A stretch of DNA of 64,000 nt from Parapristionchus giblindavisi. Taxonomy: Eukaryota; Nematoda; Chromadorea; Rhabditida; Diplogasteridae. Shown one piece after another: positions 25,831 through 38,900 of this stretch. The stretch spans positions 1,019,269-1,083,268 of the forward strand of contig CALSFV010000026.1 in assembly GCA_943737045.1 (NCBI GenBank). The letters are read 5' to 3'. A program made the translations under genes and the position numbers. The notes beneath the pieces are model-generated. The model was given only the letters and a program-made list of their open reading frames with translations, ran no database searches and was not told where the DNA came from. Each line of letters starts with the position of its first letter. Positions within the stretch are counted from its first letter, which is position 1.

Positions 25831-28737
25831 CCAGATTCGACCAGGGAATCACTCAGAAGCAAGGGGCTAGCTCAGATTCGACCAGGGAATCACTCAGAAG
25901 CAAGGGGCTTGCCCAGATTCGAATAGGGAATCACTCAGAAGCAAAGGGCTAGCCCAGATTCGACCAGGGAATCACTCAGAAGCAAGGGGCTAGCCCAGAT
26001 TCGACCAGGGAATCACTCAGAAGCAAGGGGCTTGCCCAGATTCGAATAGGGAATCACTCAGAAGCAAGGGGCTAGCCCAGATTCGACCAGGGAATCACTC
26101 AGAAGCAAGGGGCTTGCCCAGATTCGACCAGGGAATCACTCAGAAGCAAGGGGCTAGCCCAGATTCGACCAGGGAATCACTCAGAAGCAAGGGGCTAGCC
26201 CAGATGCGACCAGGGTATCACTCAGAAGCAAGGGGCTAGCCCAGATTCGAACAGGGAATCACTCAGAAGCAAGGGGCTAGCCCAGATTCGACCAGGGAAT
26301 CACTCAGAAGCAAGGGGCTAGCCCAGATTCGACCAGGGAATCACTCAGAAGCAAGGGGCTAGCCCAGATGCGACCAGGGTATCACTCAGAAGCAAGGGGC
26401 TAGCCCAGATTCGAACAGGGAATCACTCAGAAGCAAGGGGCTAGCCCAGATTCGACCAGGGAATCACTCAGAAGCAAGGGGCTAGCCCAGATTCGACCAG
26501 GGAATCACTCAGAAGCAAGGGGCTAGCCCAGATTCGACCAGGGAATCACTCAGAAGCATGGGGGTTGCCCAGATTCGACCAGGGAATCATTCAGAAGCAA
26601 GGGGCTAGCCCAGATTCGACCAGGGAATCACTCAGGAGCATGGGGGTTGCCCAGATTCGACCAGGGAATCACTCAGAAGCAAGGGGCTAGCCCAGATTCG
26701 ACCGGGGAATCACTCAGAAGCAAGGGGCTAGCCCAGATTCGACCAGGGAATCACTCAGAAGCAAGGGGCTTGCCCAGATTCGACCAGGGAATCACTCAGA
26801 AGCAAGGGGCTAGCCCAGATTCGACCAGGGAATCACTCAGAAGCAAGGGGCTTGCCCAGATTCGAATAGGGAATCACTCAGAAGCAAGGGGCTAGCCCAG
26901 ATTCGACCAGGGAATCACTCAGAAGCAAGGGGCTTGCCCAGATTCGACCAGGGAATCACTCAGAAGCAAGGGGCTAGCCCAGATTCGACCAGGGAATCAC
27001 TCAGAAGCAAGGGGCTAGCCCAGATTCGACCAGGGAATCACTCAGAAGCAAGGGGCTAGCCCAGATTCGACCAGGGAATCACTCAGAAGTAAGGGGCTAG
27101 CCCAGATGCGACCAGGGTATCACTCAGAAGCAAGGGGCTAGCCCAGATTCGACCAGGGAATCACTAAGAAGCAAGGGGCTAGCCCAGATTCGACCAGGGA
27201 ATCACTCAGAAGCAAGGGGCTAGCCCAGATTCGACCAGGGAATCACTCAGAAGCAAGGGGCTAGCCCAGATTCGAATAGGGAATCACTCAGAAGTAAGGG
27301 GCTAGCCCAGATGCGACCAGGGTATCACTCAGAAGCAAGGGGCTAGCCCAGATTCGAACAGGGAATCACTCAGAAGCAAGGGGCTAGCCCAGATTCGACC
27401 AGGGAATCACTCAGAAGCAAGGGGCTAGCCCAGATTCGACCAGGGAATCACTCAGAAGCAAGGGGCTAGCCCAGATTCGACCAGGGAATCACTCAGAAGC
27501 ATGGGGGTTGCCCAGATTCGACCAGGGAATCACTCTGAAGCAAGGGGCTAGCCCAGATTCGACCAGGGAATCACTCAGAAGCAAGGGGCTAGCCCAGATT
27601 CGACCAGGGAATCACTCAGAAGCAAGGGGCTTGCCCAGATTCGACCAGGGAATCACTCAGAAGCAAGGGGCTAGCTCAGATTCGACCAGGGAATCACTCA
27701 GAAGCAAGGGGCTTGCCCAGATTCGAATAGGGAATCACTCAGAAGCAAAGGGCTAGCCCAGATTCGACCAGGGAATCACTCAGAAGCAAGGGGCTAGCCC
27801 AGATTCGACCAGGGAATCACTCAGAAGCAAGGGGCTTGCCCAGATTCGAATAGGGAATCACTCAGAAGCAAGGGGCTAGCCCAGATTCGACCAGGGAATC
27901 ACTCAGAAGCAAGGGGCTTGAACAGATTCGACCAGGGAATCACTCAGAAGCAAGGGGCTAGCCCAGATTCGACCAGGGAATCACTCAGAAGCAAGGGGCT
28001 AGCCCAGATGCGACCATGGTATCACTCAGAAGCAAGGGGCTAGCCCAGATTCGAACAGGGAATCACTCAGAAGCAAGGGGCTAGCCCAGATTCGACCAGG
28101 GAATCACTCAGAAGCAAGGGGCTAGCCCAGATTCGACCAGGGAATCACTCAGAAGCAAGGGGCTAGCCCAGATTCGACCAGGGAATCACTCAGAAGCATG
28201 GGGGTTGCCCAGATCCGACCAGGGAATCACTCAGAAGCAAGGGGCTAGCCCAGATTCGACCAGGGAATCACTCAGGAGCATGGGGGTTGCCCAGATTCGA
28301 CCAGGGAATCACTCAGAAGCAAGGGGCTAGCCCAGATTCGACCAGGGAATCACTCAGAAGCAAGGGGCTTGCCCAGATTCGACCAGGGAATCACTCAGAA
28401 GCAAGGGGCTAGCCCAGATTCGACCAGGGAATCACTCAGAAGCAAGGGGCTAGCCCAGATGCGACCAGGGTATCACTCAGAAGCAAGGGGCTAGCCCAGA
28501 TTCGAACAGGGAATCACTCAGAAGCAAGGGGCTAGCCCAGATTCGACCAGGGAATCACTCAGAAGCAAGGGGCTAGCCCAGATTCGACCAGGGAATCACT
28601 CAGAAGCAAGGGGCTAGCCCAGATTCGACCAGGGAATCACTCAGAAGCATGGGGGTTGCCCAGATTCGACCAGGGAATCACTCAGAAGCAAGGGGCTAGC
28701 CCAGATTCGACCAGGGAATCACTCAGGAGCATGGGGG

Positions 28738-31700
28738 TTGCCCAGATTCGACCAGGGAATCACTCAGAAGCAAGGGGCTAGCCCAGATTCGACCGGGGAA
28801 TCACTCAGAAGCAAGGGGCTAGCCCAGATTCGACCAGGGAATCACTCAGAAGCAAGGGGCTTGCCCAGATTCGACAAGGGAATCACTCAGAAGCAAGGGG
28901 CTAGCCCAGATTCGACCAGGGAATCACTCAGAAGCAAGGGGCTTGCCCAGATTCGAATAGGGAATCACTCAGAAGCAAGGGGCTAGCCCAGATTCGACCA
29001 GGGAATCACTCAGAAGCAAGGGGCTTGCCCAGATTCGACCAGGGAATCACTCAGAAGCAAGGGGCTAGCCCAGATTCGACCAGGGAATCACTCAGAAGCA
29101 AGGGGCTAGCCCAGATTCGACCGGGGAATCACTCAGAAGCAAGGGGCTAGCCCAGATTCGACCAGGGAATCACTCAGAAGCAAGGGGCTTGCCCAGATTC
29201 GACCAGGGAATCACTCAGAAGCAAGGGGCTAGCCCAGATTCGACCAGGGAATCACTCAGAAGCAAGGGGCTTGCCCAGATTCGAATAGGGAATCACTCAG
29301 AAGCAAGGGGCTAGCCCAGATTCGACCAGGGAATCACTCAGAAGCAAGGGGCTTGCCCAGATTCGACCAGGGAATCACTCAGAAGCAAGGGGCTAGCCCA
29401 GATTCGACCAGGGAATCACTCAGAAGCAAGGGGCTAGCCCAGATTCGACCAGGGAATCACTCAGAAGCAAGGGGCTAGCCCAGATTCGACCAGGGAATCA
29501 CTCAGAAGTAAGGGGCTAGCCCAGATGCGACCAGGGTATCACTCAGAAGCAAGGGGCTAGCCCAGATTCGACCAGGGAATCACTAAGAAGCAAGGGGCTA
29601 GCCCAGATTCGACCAGGGAATCACTCAGAAGCAAGGGGCTAGCCCAGATTCGACCAGGGAATCACTCAGAAGCAAGGGGCTAGCCCAGATTCGAATAGGG
29701 AATCACTCAGAAGTAAGGGGCTAGCCCAGATGCGACCAGGGTATCACTCAGAAGCAAGGGGCTAGCCCAGATTCGAACAGGGAATCACTCAGAAGCAAGG
29801 GGAGATTCGACCAGGGTATCACTCAGAAGCAAGGGGCTAGCCCAGATTCGACCAGGGAATCACTCAGAAGCAAGGGGCTAGCCCAGATTCGACCAGGGAA
29901 TCACTCAGAAGCAAGGGGCTAGCCCAGATTCGACCAGGGAATCACTCAGAAGCAAGGGGCTAGCCCAGATTCGACCAGGGAATCACTCAGAAGCAAGGGG
30001 CTAGCCCAGATTCGACCAGGGAATCACTCAGAAGCAAGGGGCTAGCCCAGATTCGACCAGGGAATCACTCAGAAGCATGGGGGTTGCCCAGATTCGACCA
30101 GGGAATCACTCAGAAGCAAGGGGCTAGCCCAGATTCGACCAGGGAATCACTCAGAAGCAAGGGGCTAGCCCAGATTCGACCAGGGAATCACTCAGAAGCA
30201 AGGGGCTAGCCCAGATTCGAATAGGGAATCACTCAGAAGCAAGGGGCTAGCCCAGATTCGAACAGGGAATCACTCAGAAGCAAGGGGAGATTCGACCAGG
30301 GTATCACTCAGAAGCAAGGGGCTAGCCCAGATTCGACCAGGGAATCACTCAGAAGCAAGGGGCTAGCCCAGATTCGACCAGGGAATCACTCAGAAGCAAG
30401 GGGCTAGCCCAGATTCGACCAGGGAATCACTCAGAAGCAAGGGGCTAGCCCAGATTCGACCAGGGAATCACTCAGAAGCAAGGGGCTAGCCCAGATTCGA
30501 CCAGGGAATCACTCAGAAGCAAGGGGCTAGCCCAGATTCGACCAGGGAATCACTCAGAAGCATGGGGGTTGCCCAGATTCGACCAGGGAATCACTCAGAA
30601 GCAAGGGGCTAGCCCAGATTCGACCAGGGAATCACTCAGAAGCAAGGGGCTAGCCCAGATTCGACCAGGGAATCACTCAGAAGCAAGGGGCTAGCCCAGA
30701 TTCGAATAGGGAATCACTCAGAAGCAAGGGGCTAGCCCAGATTCGACCAGGGAATCACTCAGAAGCAAGGGGCTAGCCCAGATTCGACCAGGGAATCACT
30801 CAGAAGCAAGGGGCTAGCCCAGATTCGACCAGGGAATCACTCAGAAGCAAGGGGCTAGCCCAGATTCGACCAGGGAATCACTCAGAAGCAAGGGGCTAGC
30901 CCAGATTCGACCAGGGAATCACTCAGAAGTAAGGGGCTAGCCCAGATGCGACCAGGGTATCACTCAGAAGCAAGGGGCTAGCCCAGATTCGACCAGGGAA
31001 TCACTAAGAAGCAAGGGGCTAGCCCAGATTCGACCAGGGTATCACTCAGAAGCAAGGGGCTAGCCCAGATTCGACCAGGGAATCACTCAGAAGCAAGGGG
31101 CTAGCCCAGATTCGACCAGGGAATCACTCAGAAGCAAGGGGCTAGCCCAGATTCGACCAGGGAATCACTCAGAAGCAAGGGGCTAGCCCAGATTCGACCA
31201 GGGAATCACTCAGAAGCAAGGGGCTAGCCCAGATTCGACCAGGGAATCACTCAGAAGCATGGGGGTTGCCCAGATTCGACCAGGGAATCACTCAGAAGCA
31301 AGGGGCTAGCCCAGATTCGACCAGGGAATCACTCAGGAGCATGGGGGTTGCCCAGATTCGACCAGGGAATCACTCAGAAGCAAGGGGCTAGCCCAGATTC
31401 GACCGGGGAATCACTCAGAAGCAAGGGGCTAGCCCAGATTCGACCAGGGAATCACTCAGAAGCAAGGGGCTTGCCCAGATTCGACCAGGGAATCACTCAG
31501 AAGCAAGGGGCTAGCCCAGATTCGACCAGGGAATCACTCAGAAGCAAGGGGCTTGCCCAGATTCGAATAGGGAATCACTCAGAAGCAAGGGGCTAGCCCA
31601 GATTCGACCAGGGAATCACTCAGAAGCAAGGGGCTTGCCCAGATTCGACCAGGGAATCACTCAGAAGCAAGGGGCTAGCCCAGATTCGACCAGGGAATCA

Positions 31701-32900
31701 CTCAGAAGCAAGGGGCTAGCCCAGATTCGACCGGGGAATCACTCAGAAGCAAGGGGCTAGCCCAGATTCGACCAGGGAATCACTCAGAAGCAAGGGGCTT
31801 GCCCAGATTCGACCAGGGAATCACTCAGAAGCAAGGGGCTAGCCCAGATTCGACCAGGGAATCACTCAGAAGCAAGGGGCTTGCCCAGATTCGAATAGGG
31901 AATCACTCAGAAGCAAGGGGCTAGCCCAGATTCGACCAGGGAATCACTCAGAAGCAAGGGGCTTGCCCAGATTCGACCAGGGAATCACTCAGAAGCAAGG
32001 GGCTAGCCCAGATTCGACCAGGGAATCACTCAGAAGCAAGGGGCTAGCCCAGATTCGACCAGGGAATCACTCAGAAGCAAGGGGCTAGCCCAGATTCGAC
32101 CAGGGAATCACTCAGAAGTAAGGGGCTAGCCCAGATGCGACCAGGGTATCACTCAGAAGCAAGGGGCTAGCCCAGATTCGACCAGGGAATCACTAAGAAG
32201 CAAGGGGCTAGCCCAGATTCGACCAGGGAATCACTCAGAAGCAAGGGGCTAGCCCAGATTCGACCAGGGAATCACTCAGAAGCAAGGGGCTAGCCCAGAT
32301 TCGAATAGGGAATCACTCAGAAGTAAGGGGCTAGCCCAGATGCGACCAGGGTATCACTCAGAAGCAAGGGGCTAGCCCAGATTCGAACAGGGAATCACTC
32401 AGAAGCAAGGGGAGATTCGACCAGGGTATCACTCAGAAGCAAGGGGCTAGCCCAGATTCGACCAGGGAATCACTCAGAAGCAAGGGGCTAGCCCAGATTC
32501 GACCAGGGAATCACTCAGAAGCAAGGGGCTAGCCCAGATTCGACCAGGGAATCACTCAGAAGCAAGGGGCTAGCCCAGATTCGACCAGGGAATCACTCAG
32601 AAGTAAGGGGCTAGCCCAGATGCGACCAGGGTATCACTCAGAAGCAAGGGGCTAGCCCAGATTCGACCAGGGAATCACTAAGAAGCAAGGGGCTAGCCCA
32701 GATTCGACCAGGGAATCACTCAGAAGCAAGGGGCTAGCCCAGATTCGACCAGGGAATCACTCAGAAGCAAGGGGCTAGCCCAGATTCGAATAGGGAATCA
32801 CTCAGAAGTAAGGGGCTAGCCCAGATGCGACCAGGGTATCACTCAGAAGCAAGGGGCTAGCCCAGATTCGAACAGGGAATCACTCAGAAGCAAGGGGAGA
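28738..32900 (+). repeat. higher-order satellite repeat, 2,610-bp offset copies
   Basis: The ATG-containing units at 28738 and 31348 and the 34-bp units near 29800/32410 and 30286/32896 share an offset of 2,610 bp (62 x 41 + 2 x 34). Limits are approximate and the match was judged from variant spacing only. A further related copy continues to about 34.4 kb with additional 34-bp units. Confidence 0.7.
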
Positions 32901-35900
32901 TTCGACCAGGGTATCACTCAGAAGCAAGGGGCTAGCCCAGATTCGACCAGGGAATCACTCAGAAGCAAGGGGCTAGCCCAGATTCGACCAGGGAATCACT
33001 CAGAAGCAAGGGGCTAGCCCAGATTCGACCAGGGAATCACTCAGAAGCAAGGGGCTAGCCCAGATTCGACCAGGGAATCACTCAGAAGCAAGGGGCTAGC
33101 CCAGATTCGACCAGGGAATCACTCAGAAGCAAGGGGCTAGCCCAGATGCGACCAGGGAATCACTCAGAAGCATGGGGGTTGCCCAGATTCGACCAGGGAA
33201 TCACTCAGAAGCAAGGGGCTAGCCCAGATTCGACCAGGGAATCACTCAGAAGCAAGGGGCTAGCCCAGATTCGACCAGGGAATCACTCAGAAGCAAGGGG
33301 CTAGCCCAGATTCGAATAGGGAATCACTCAGAAGCAAGGGGCTAGCCCAGATTCGAACAGGGAATCACTCAGAAGCAAGGGGAGATTCGACCAGGGTATC
33401 ACTCAGAAGCAAGGGGCTAGCCCAGATTCGACCAGGGAATCACTCAGAAGCAAGGGGCTAGCCCAGATTCGACCAGGGAATCACTCAGAAGCAAGGGGCT
33501 AGCCCAGATTCGACCAGGGAATCACTCAGAAGCAAGGGGCTAGCCCAGATTCGACCAGGGAATCACTCAGAAGCAAGGGGCTAGCCCAGATTCGACCAGG
33601 GAATCACTCAGAAGCAAGGGGCTAGCCCAGATTCGACCAGGGAATCACTCAGAAGCATGGGGGTTGCCCAGATTCGACCAGGGAATCACTCAGAAGCAAG
33701 GGGCTAGCCCAGATTCGACCAGGGAATCACTCAGAAGCAAGGGGCTAGCCCAGATTCGACCAGGGAATCACTCAGAAGCAAGGGGCTAGCCCAGATTCGA
33801 ATAGGGAATCACTCAGAAGCAAGGGGCTAGCCCAGATTCGACCAGGGAATCACTCAGAAGCAAGGGGCTAGCCCAGATTCGACCAGGGAATCACTCAGAA
33901 GCAAGGGGCTAGCCCAGATTCGACCAGGGAATCACTCAGAAGCAAGGGGCTAGCCCAGATTCGACCAGGGAATCACTCAGAAGTAAGGGGCTAGCCCAGA
34001 TGCGACCAGGGTATCACTCAGAAGCAAGGGGCTAGCCCAGATTCGACCAGGGAATCACTAAGAAGCAAGGGGCTAGCCCAGATTCGACCAGGGTATCACT
34101 CAGAAGCAAGGGGCTAGCCCAGATTCGACCAGGGAATCACTCAGAAGCAAGGGGCTAGCCCAGATTCGACCAGGGAATCACTCAGAAGCAAGGGGCTAGC
34201 CCAGATTCGACCAGGGAATCACTCAGAAGCAAGGGGCTAGCCCAGATTCGACCAGGGAATCACTCAGAAGCAAGGGGCTAGCCCAGATTCGACCAGGGAA
34301 TCACTCAGAAGCATGGGGGTTGCCCAGATTCGACCAGGGAATCACTCAGAAGCAAGGGGCTAGCCCAGATTCGACCAGGGAATCACTCAGGAGCATGGGG
34401 GTTGCCCAGATTCGACCAGGGAATCACTCAGAAGCAAGGGGCTAGCCCAGATTCGACCGGGGAATCACTCAGAAGCAAGGGGCTAGCCCAGATTCGACCA
34501 GGGAATCACTCAGAAGCAAGGGGCTTGCCCAGATTCGACCAGGGAATCACTCAGAAGCAAGGGGCTAGCCCAGATTCGACCAGGGAATCACTCAGAAGCA
34601 AGGGGCTTGCCCAGATTCGAATAGGGAATCACTCAGAAGCAAGGGGCTAGCCCAGATTCGACCAGGGAATCACTCAGAAGCAAGGGGCTTGCCCAGATTC
34701 GACCAGGGAATCACTCAGAAGCAAGGGGCTAGCCCAGATTCGACCAGGGAATCACTCAGAAGCAAGGGGCTAGCCCAGATTCGACCGGGGAATCACTCAG
34801 AAGCAAGGGGCTAGCCCAGATTCGACCAGGGAATCACTCAGAAGCAAGGGGCTTGCCCAGATTCGACCAGGGAATCACTCAGAAGCAAGGGGCTAGCCCA
34901 GATTCGACCAGGGAATCACTCAGAAGCAAGGGGCTTGCCCAGATTCGAATAGGGAATCACTCAGAAGCAAGGGGCTAGCCCAGATTCGACCAGGGAATCA
35001 CTCAGAAGCAAGGGGCTTGCCCAGATTCGACCAGGGAATCACTCAGAAGCAAGGGGCTAGCCCAGATTCGACCAGGGAATCACTCAGAAGCAAGGGGCTA
35101 GCCCAGATTCGACCAGGGAATCACTCAGAAGCAAGGGGCTAGCCCAGATTCGACCAGGGAATCACTCAGAAGTAAGGGGCTAGCCCAGATGCGACCAGGG
35201 TATCACTCAGAAGCAAGGGGCTAGCCCAGATTCGACCAGGGAATCACTAAGAAGCAAGGGGCTTGCCCAGATTCGACCAGGGAATCACTCAGAAGCAAGG
35301 GGCTTGCCCAGATTCGACCAGGGAATCACTCAGAAGCAAGGGGCTAGCCCAGATTCGACCAGGGAATCACTCAGAAGCAAGGGGCTAGCCCAGATTCGAC
35401 CAGGGAATCACTCAGAAGCAAGGGGCTAGCCCAGATTCGACCAGGGAATCACTCAGAAGCAAGGGGCTAGCCCAGATTCGACCAGGGAATCACTCAGAAG
35501 CAAGGGGCTAGCCCAGATTCGACCAGGGAATCACTCAGAAGCAAGGGGCTAGCCCAGATTCGACCAGGGAATCACTCAGAAGCAAGGGGCTAGCCCAGAT
35601 TCGACCAGGGAATCACTCAGAAGCAAGGGGCTAGCCCAGATTCGACCAGGGAATCACTCAGAAGCAAGGGGCTAGCCCAGATTCGACCAGGGAATCACTC
35701 AGAAGCAAGGGGCTAGCCCAGATTCGACCAGGGAATCACTCAGAAGCAAGGGGCTAGCCCAGATTCGAATAGGGAATCACTCAGAAGCAAGGGGCTAGCC
35801 CAGATTCGACCAGGGAATCACTCAGAAGCAAGGGGCTAGCCCAGATTCGACCAGGGTATCACTCAGAAGCAAGGGGCTAGCCCAGATTCGACCAGGGAAT

Positions 35901-38900
35901 CACTCAGAAGCAAGGGGCTAGCCCAGATTCGACCAGGGAATCACTCAGAAGCAAGGGGCTAGCCCAGATTCGACCAGGGAATCACTCAGAAGCAAGGGGC
36001 TAGCCCAGATTCGACCAGGGAATCACTCAGAAGCAAGGGGCTAGCCCAGATTCGACCAGGGAATCACTCAGAAGCATGGGGGTTGCCCAGATTCGACCAG
36101 GGAATCACTCAGAAGCAAGGGGCTAGCCCAGATTCGACCAGGGAATCACTCAGGAGCATGGGGGTTGCCCAGATTCGACCAGGGAATCACTCAGAAGCAA
36201 GGGGCTAGCCCAGATTCGACCGGGGAATCACTCAGAAGCAAGGGGCTAGCCCAGATTCGACCAGGGAATCACTCAGAAGCAAGGGGCTTGCCCAGATTCG
36301 ACCAGGGAATCACTCAGAAGCAAGGGGCTAGCCCAGATTCGACCAGGGAATCACTCAGAAGCAAGGGGCTTGCCCAGATTCGAATAGGGAATCACTCAGA
36401 AGCAAGGGGCTAGCCCAGATTCGACCAGGGAATCACTCAGAAGTAAGGGGCTAGCCCAGATGCGACCAGGGTATCACTCAGAAGCAAGGGGCTAGCCCAG
36501 ATTCGACCAGGGAATCACTAAGAAGCAAGGGGCTAGCCCAGATTCGACCAGGGAATCACTCAGAAGCAAGGGGCTAGCCCAGATTCGACCAGGGAATCAC
36601 TCAGAAGCAAGGGGCTAGCCCAGATTCGAATAGGGAATCACTCAGAAGTAAGGGGCTAGCCCAGATGCGACCAGGGTATCACTCAGAAGCAAGGGGCTAG
36701 CCCAGATTCGACCAGGGAATCACTCAGAAGCATGGGGGTTGCCCAGATTCGACCAGGGAATCACTCAGAAGCAAGGGGCTAGCCCAGATTCGACCAGGGA
36801 ATCACTCAGAAGCAAGGGGCTAGCCCAGATTCGACCAGGGAATCACTCAGAAGCAAGGGGCTAGCCCAGATTCGAATAGGGAATCACTCAGAAGCAAGGG
36901 GCTAGCCCAGATTCGACCAGGGAATCACTCAGAAGCAAGGGGCTAGCCCAGATTCGACCAGGGAATCACTCAGAAGCAAGGGGCTAGCCCAGATTCGACC
37001 AGGGAATCACTCAGAAGCAAGGGGCTAGCCCAGATTCGACCAGGGAATCACTCAGAAGCAAGGGGCTAGCCCAGATTCGACCAGGGAATCACTCAGAAGT
37101 AAGGGGCTAGCCCAGATGCGACCAGGGTATCACTCAGAAGCAAGGGGCTAGCCCAGATTCGACCAGGGAATCACTAAGAAGCAAGGGGCTAGCCCAGATT
37201 CGACCAGGGTATCACTCAGAAGCAAGGGGCTAGCCCAGATTCGACCAGGGAATCACTCAGAAGCAAGGGGCTAGCCCAGATTCGACCAGGGAATCACTCA
37301 GGAGCATGGGGGTTGCCCAGATTCGACCAGGGAATCACTCAGAAGCAAGGGGCTAGCCCAGATTCGACCGGGGAATCACTCAGAAGCAAGGGGCTAGCCC
37401 AGATTCGACCAGGGAATCACTCAGAAGCAAGGGGCTTGCCCAGATTCGACCAGGGAATCACTCAGAAGCAAGGGGCTAGCCCAGATTCGACCAGGGAATC
37501 ACTCAGAAGCAAGGGGCTTGCCCAGATTCGAATAGGGAATCACTCAGAAGCAAGGGGCTAGCCCAGATTCGACCAGGGAATCACTCAGAAGCAAGGGGCT
37601 TGCCCAGATTCGACCAGGGAATCACTCAGAAGCAAGGGGCTAGCCCAGATTCGACCAGGGAATCACTCAGAAGCAAGGGGCTAGCCCAGATTCGACCGGG
37701 GAATCACTCAGAAGCAAGGGGCTAGCCCAGATTCGACCAGGGAATCACTCAGAAGCAAGGGGCTTGCCCAGATTCGACCAGGGAATCACTCAGAAGCAAG
37801 GGGCTAGCCCAGATTCGACCAGGGAATCACTCAGAAGCAAGGGGCTTGCCCAGATTCGAATAGGGAATCACTCAGAAGCAAGGGGCTAGCCCAGATTCGA
37901 ATAGGGAATCACTCAGAAGCAAGGGGCTAGCCCAGATTCGACCAGGGAATCACTCAGAAGCAAGGGGCTTGCCCAGATTCGACCAGGGAATCACTCAGAA
38001 GCAAGGGGCTAGCCCAGATTCGACCAGGGAATCACTCAGAAGCAAGGGGCTAGCCCAGATTCGACCAGGGAATCACTCAGAAGCAAGGGGCTAGCCCAGA
38101 TTCGACCAGGGAATCACTCAGAAGTAAGGGGCTAGCCCAGATGCGACCAGGGTATCACTCAGAAGCAAGGGGCTAGCCCAGATTCGACCAGGGAATCACT
38201 AAGAAGCAAGGGGCTAGCCCAGATTCGACCAGGGAATCACTCAGAAGCAAGGGGCTAGCCCAGATTCGACCAGGGAATCACTCAGAAGCAAGGGGCTAGC
38301 CCAGATTCGAATAGGGAATCACTCAGAAGTAAGGGGCTAGCCCAGATGCGACCAGGGTATCACTCAGAAGCAAGGGGCTAGCCCAGATTCGAACAGGGAA
38401 TCACTCAGAAGCAAGGGGAGATTCGACCAGGGTATCACTCAGAAGCAAGGGGCTAGCCCAGATTCGACCAGGGAATCACTCAGAAGCAAGGGGCTAGCCC
38501 AGATTCGACCAGGGAATCACTCAGAAGCAAGGGGCTAGCCCAGATTCGACCAGGGAATCACTCAGAAGCAAGGGGCTAGCCCAGATTCGACCAGGGAATC
38601 ACTCAGAAGCAAGGGGCTAGCCCAGATTCGACCAGGGAATCACTCAGAAGCAAGGGGCTAGCCCAGATTCGACCAGGGAATCACTCAGAAGCATGGGGGT
38701 TGCCCAGATTCGACCAGGGAATCACTCAGAAGCAAGGGGCTAGCCCAGATTCGACCAGGGAATCACTCAGAAGCAAGGGGCTAGCCCAGATTCGACCAGG
38801 GAATCACTCAGAAGCAAGGGGCTAGCCCAGATTCGAATAGGGAATCACTCAGAAGCAAGGGGCTAGCCCAGATTCGACCAGGGAATCACTCAGAAGCAAG

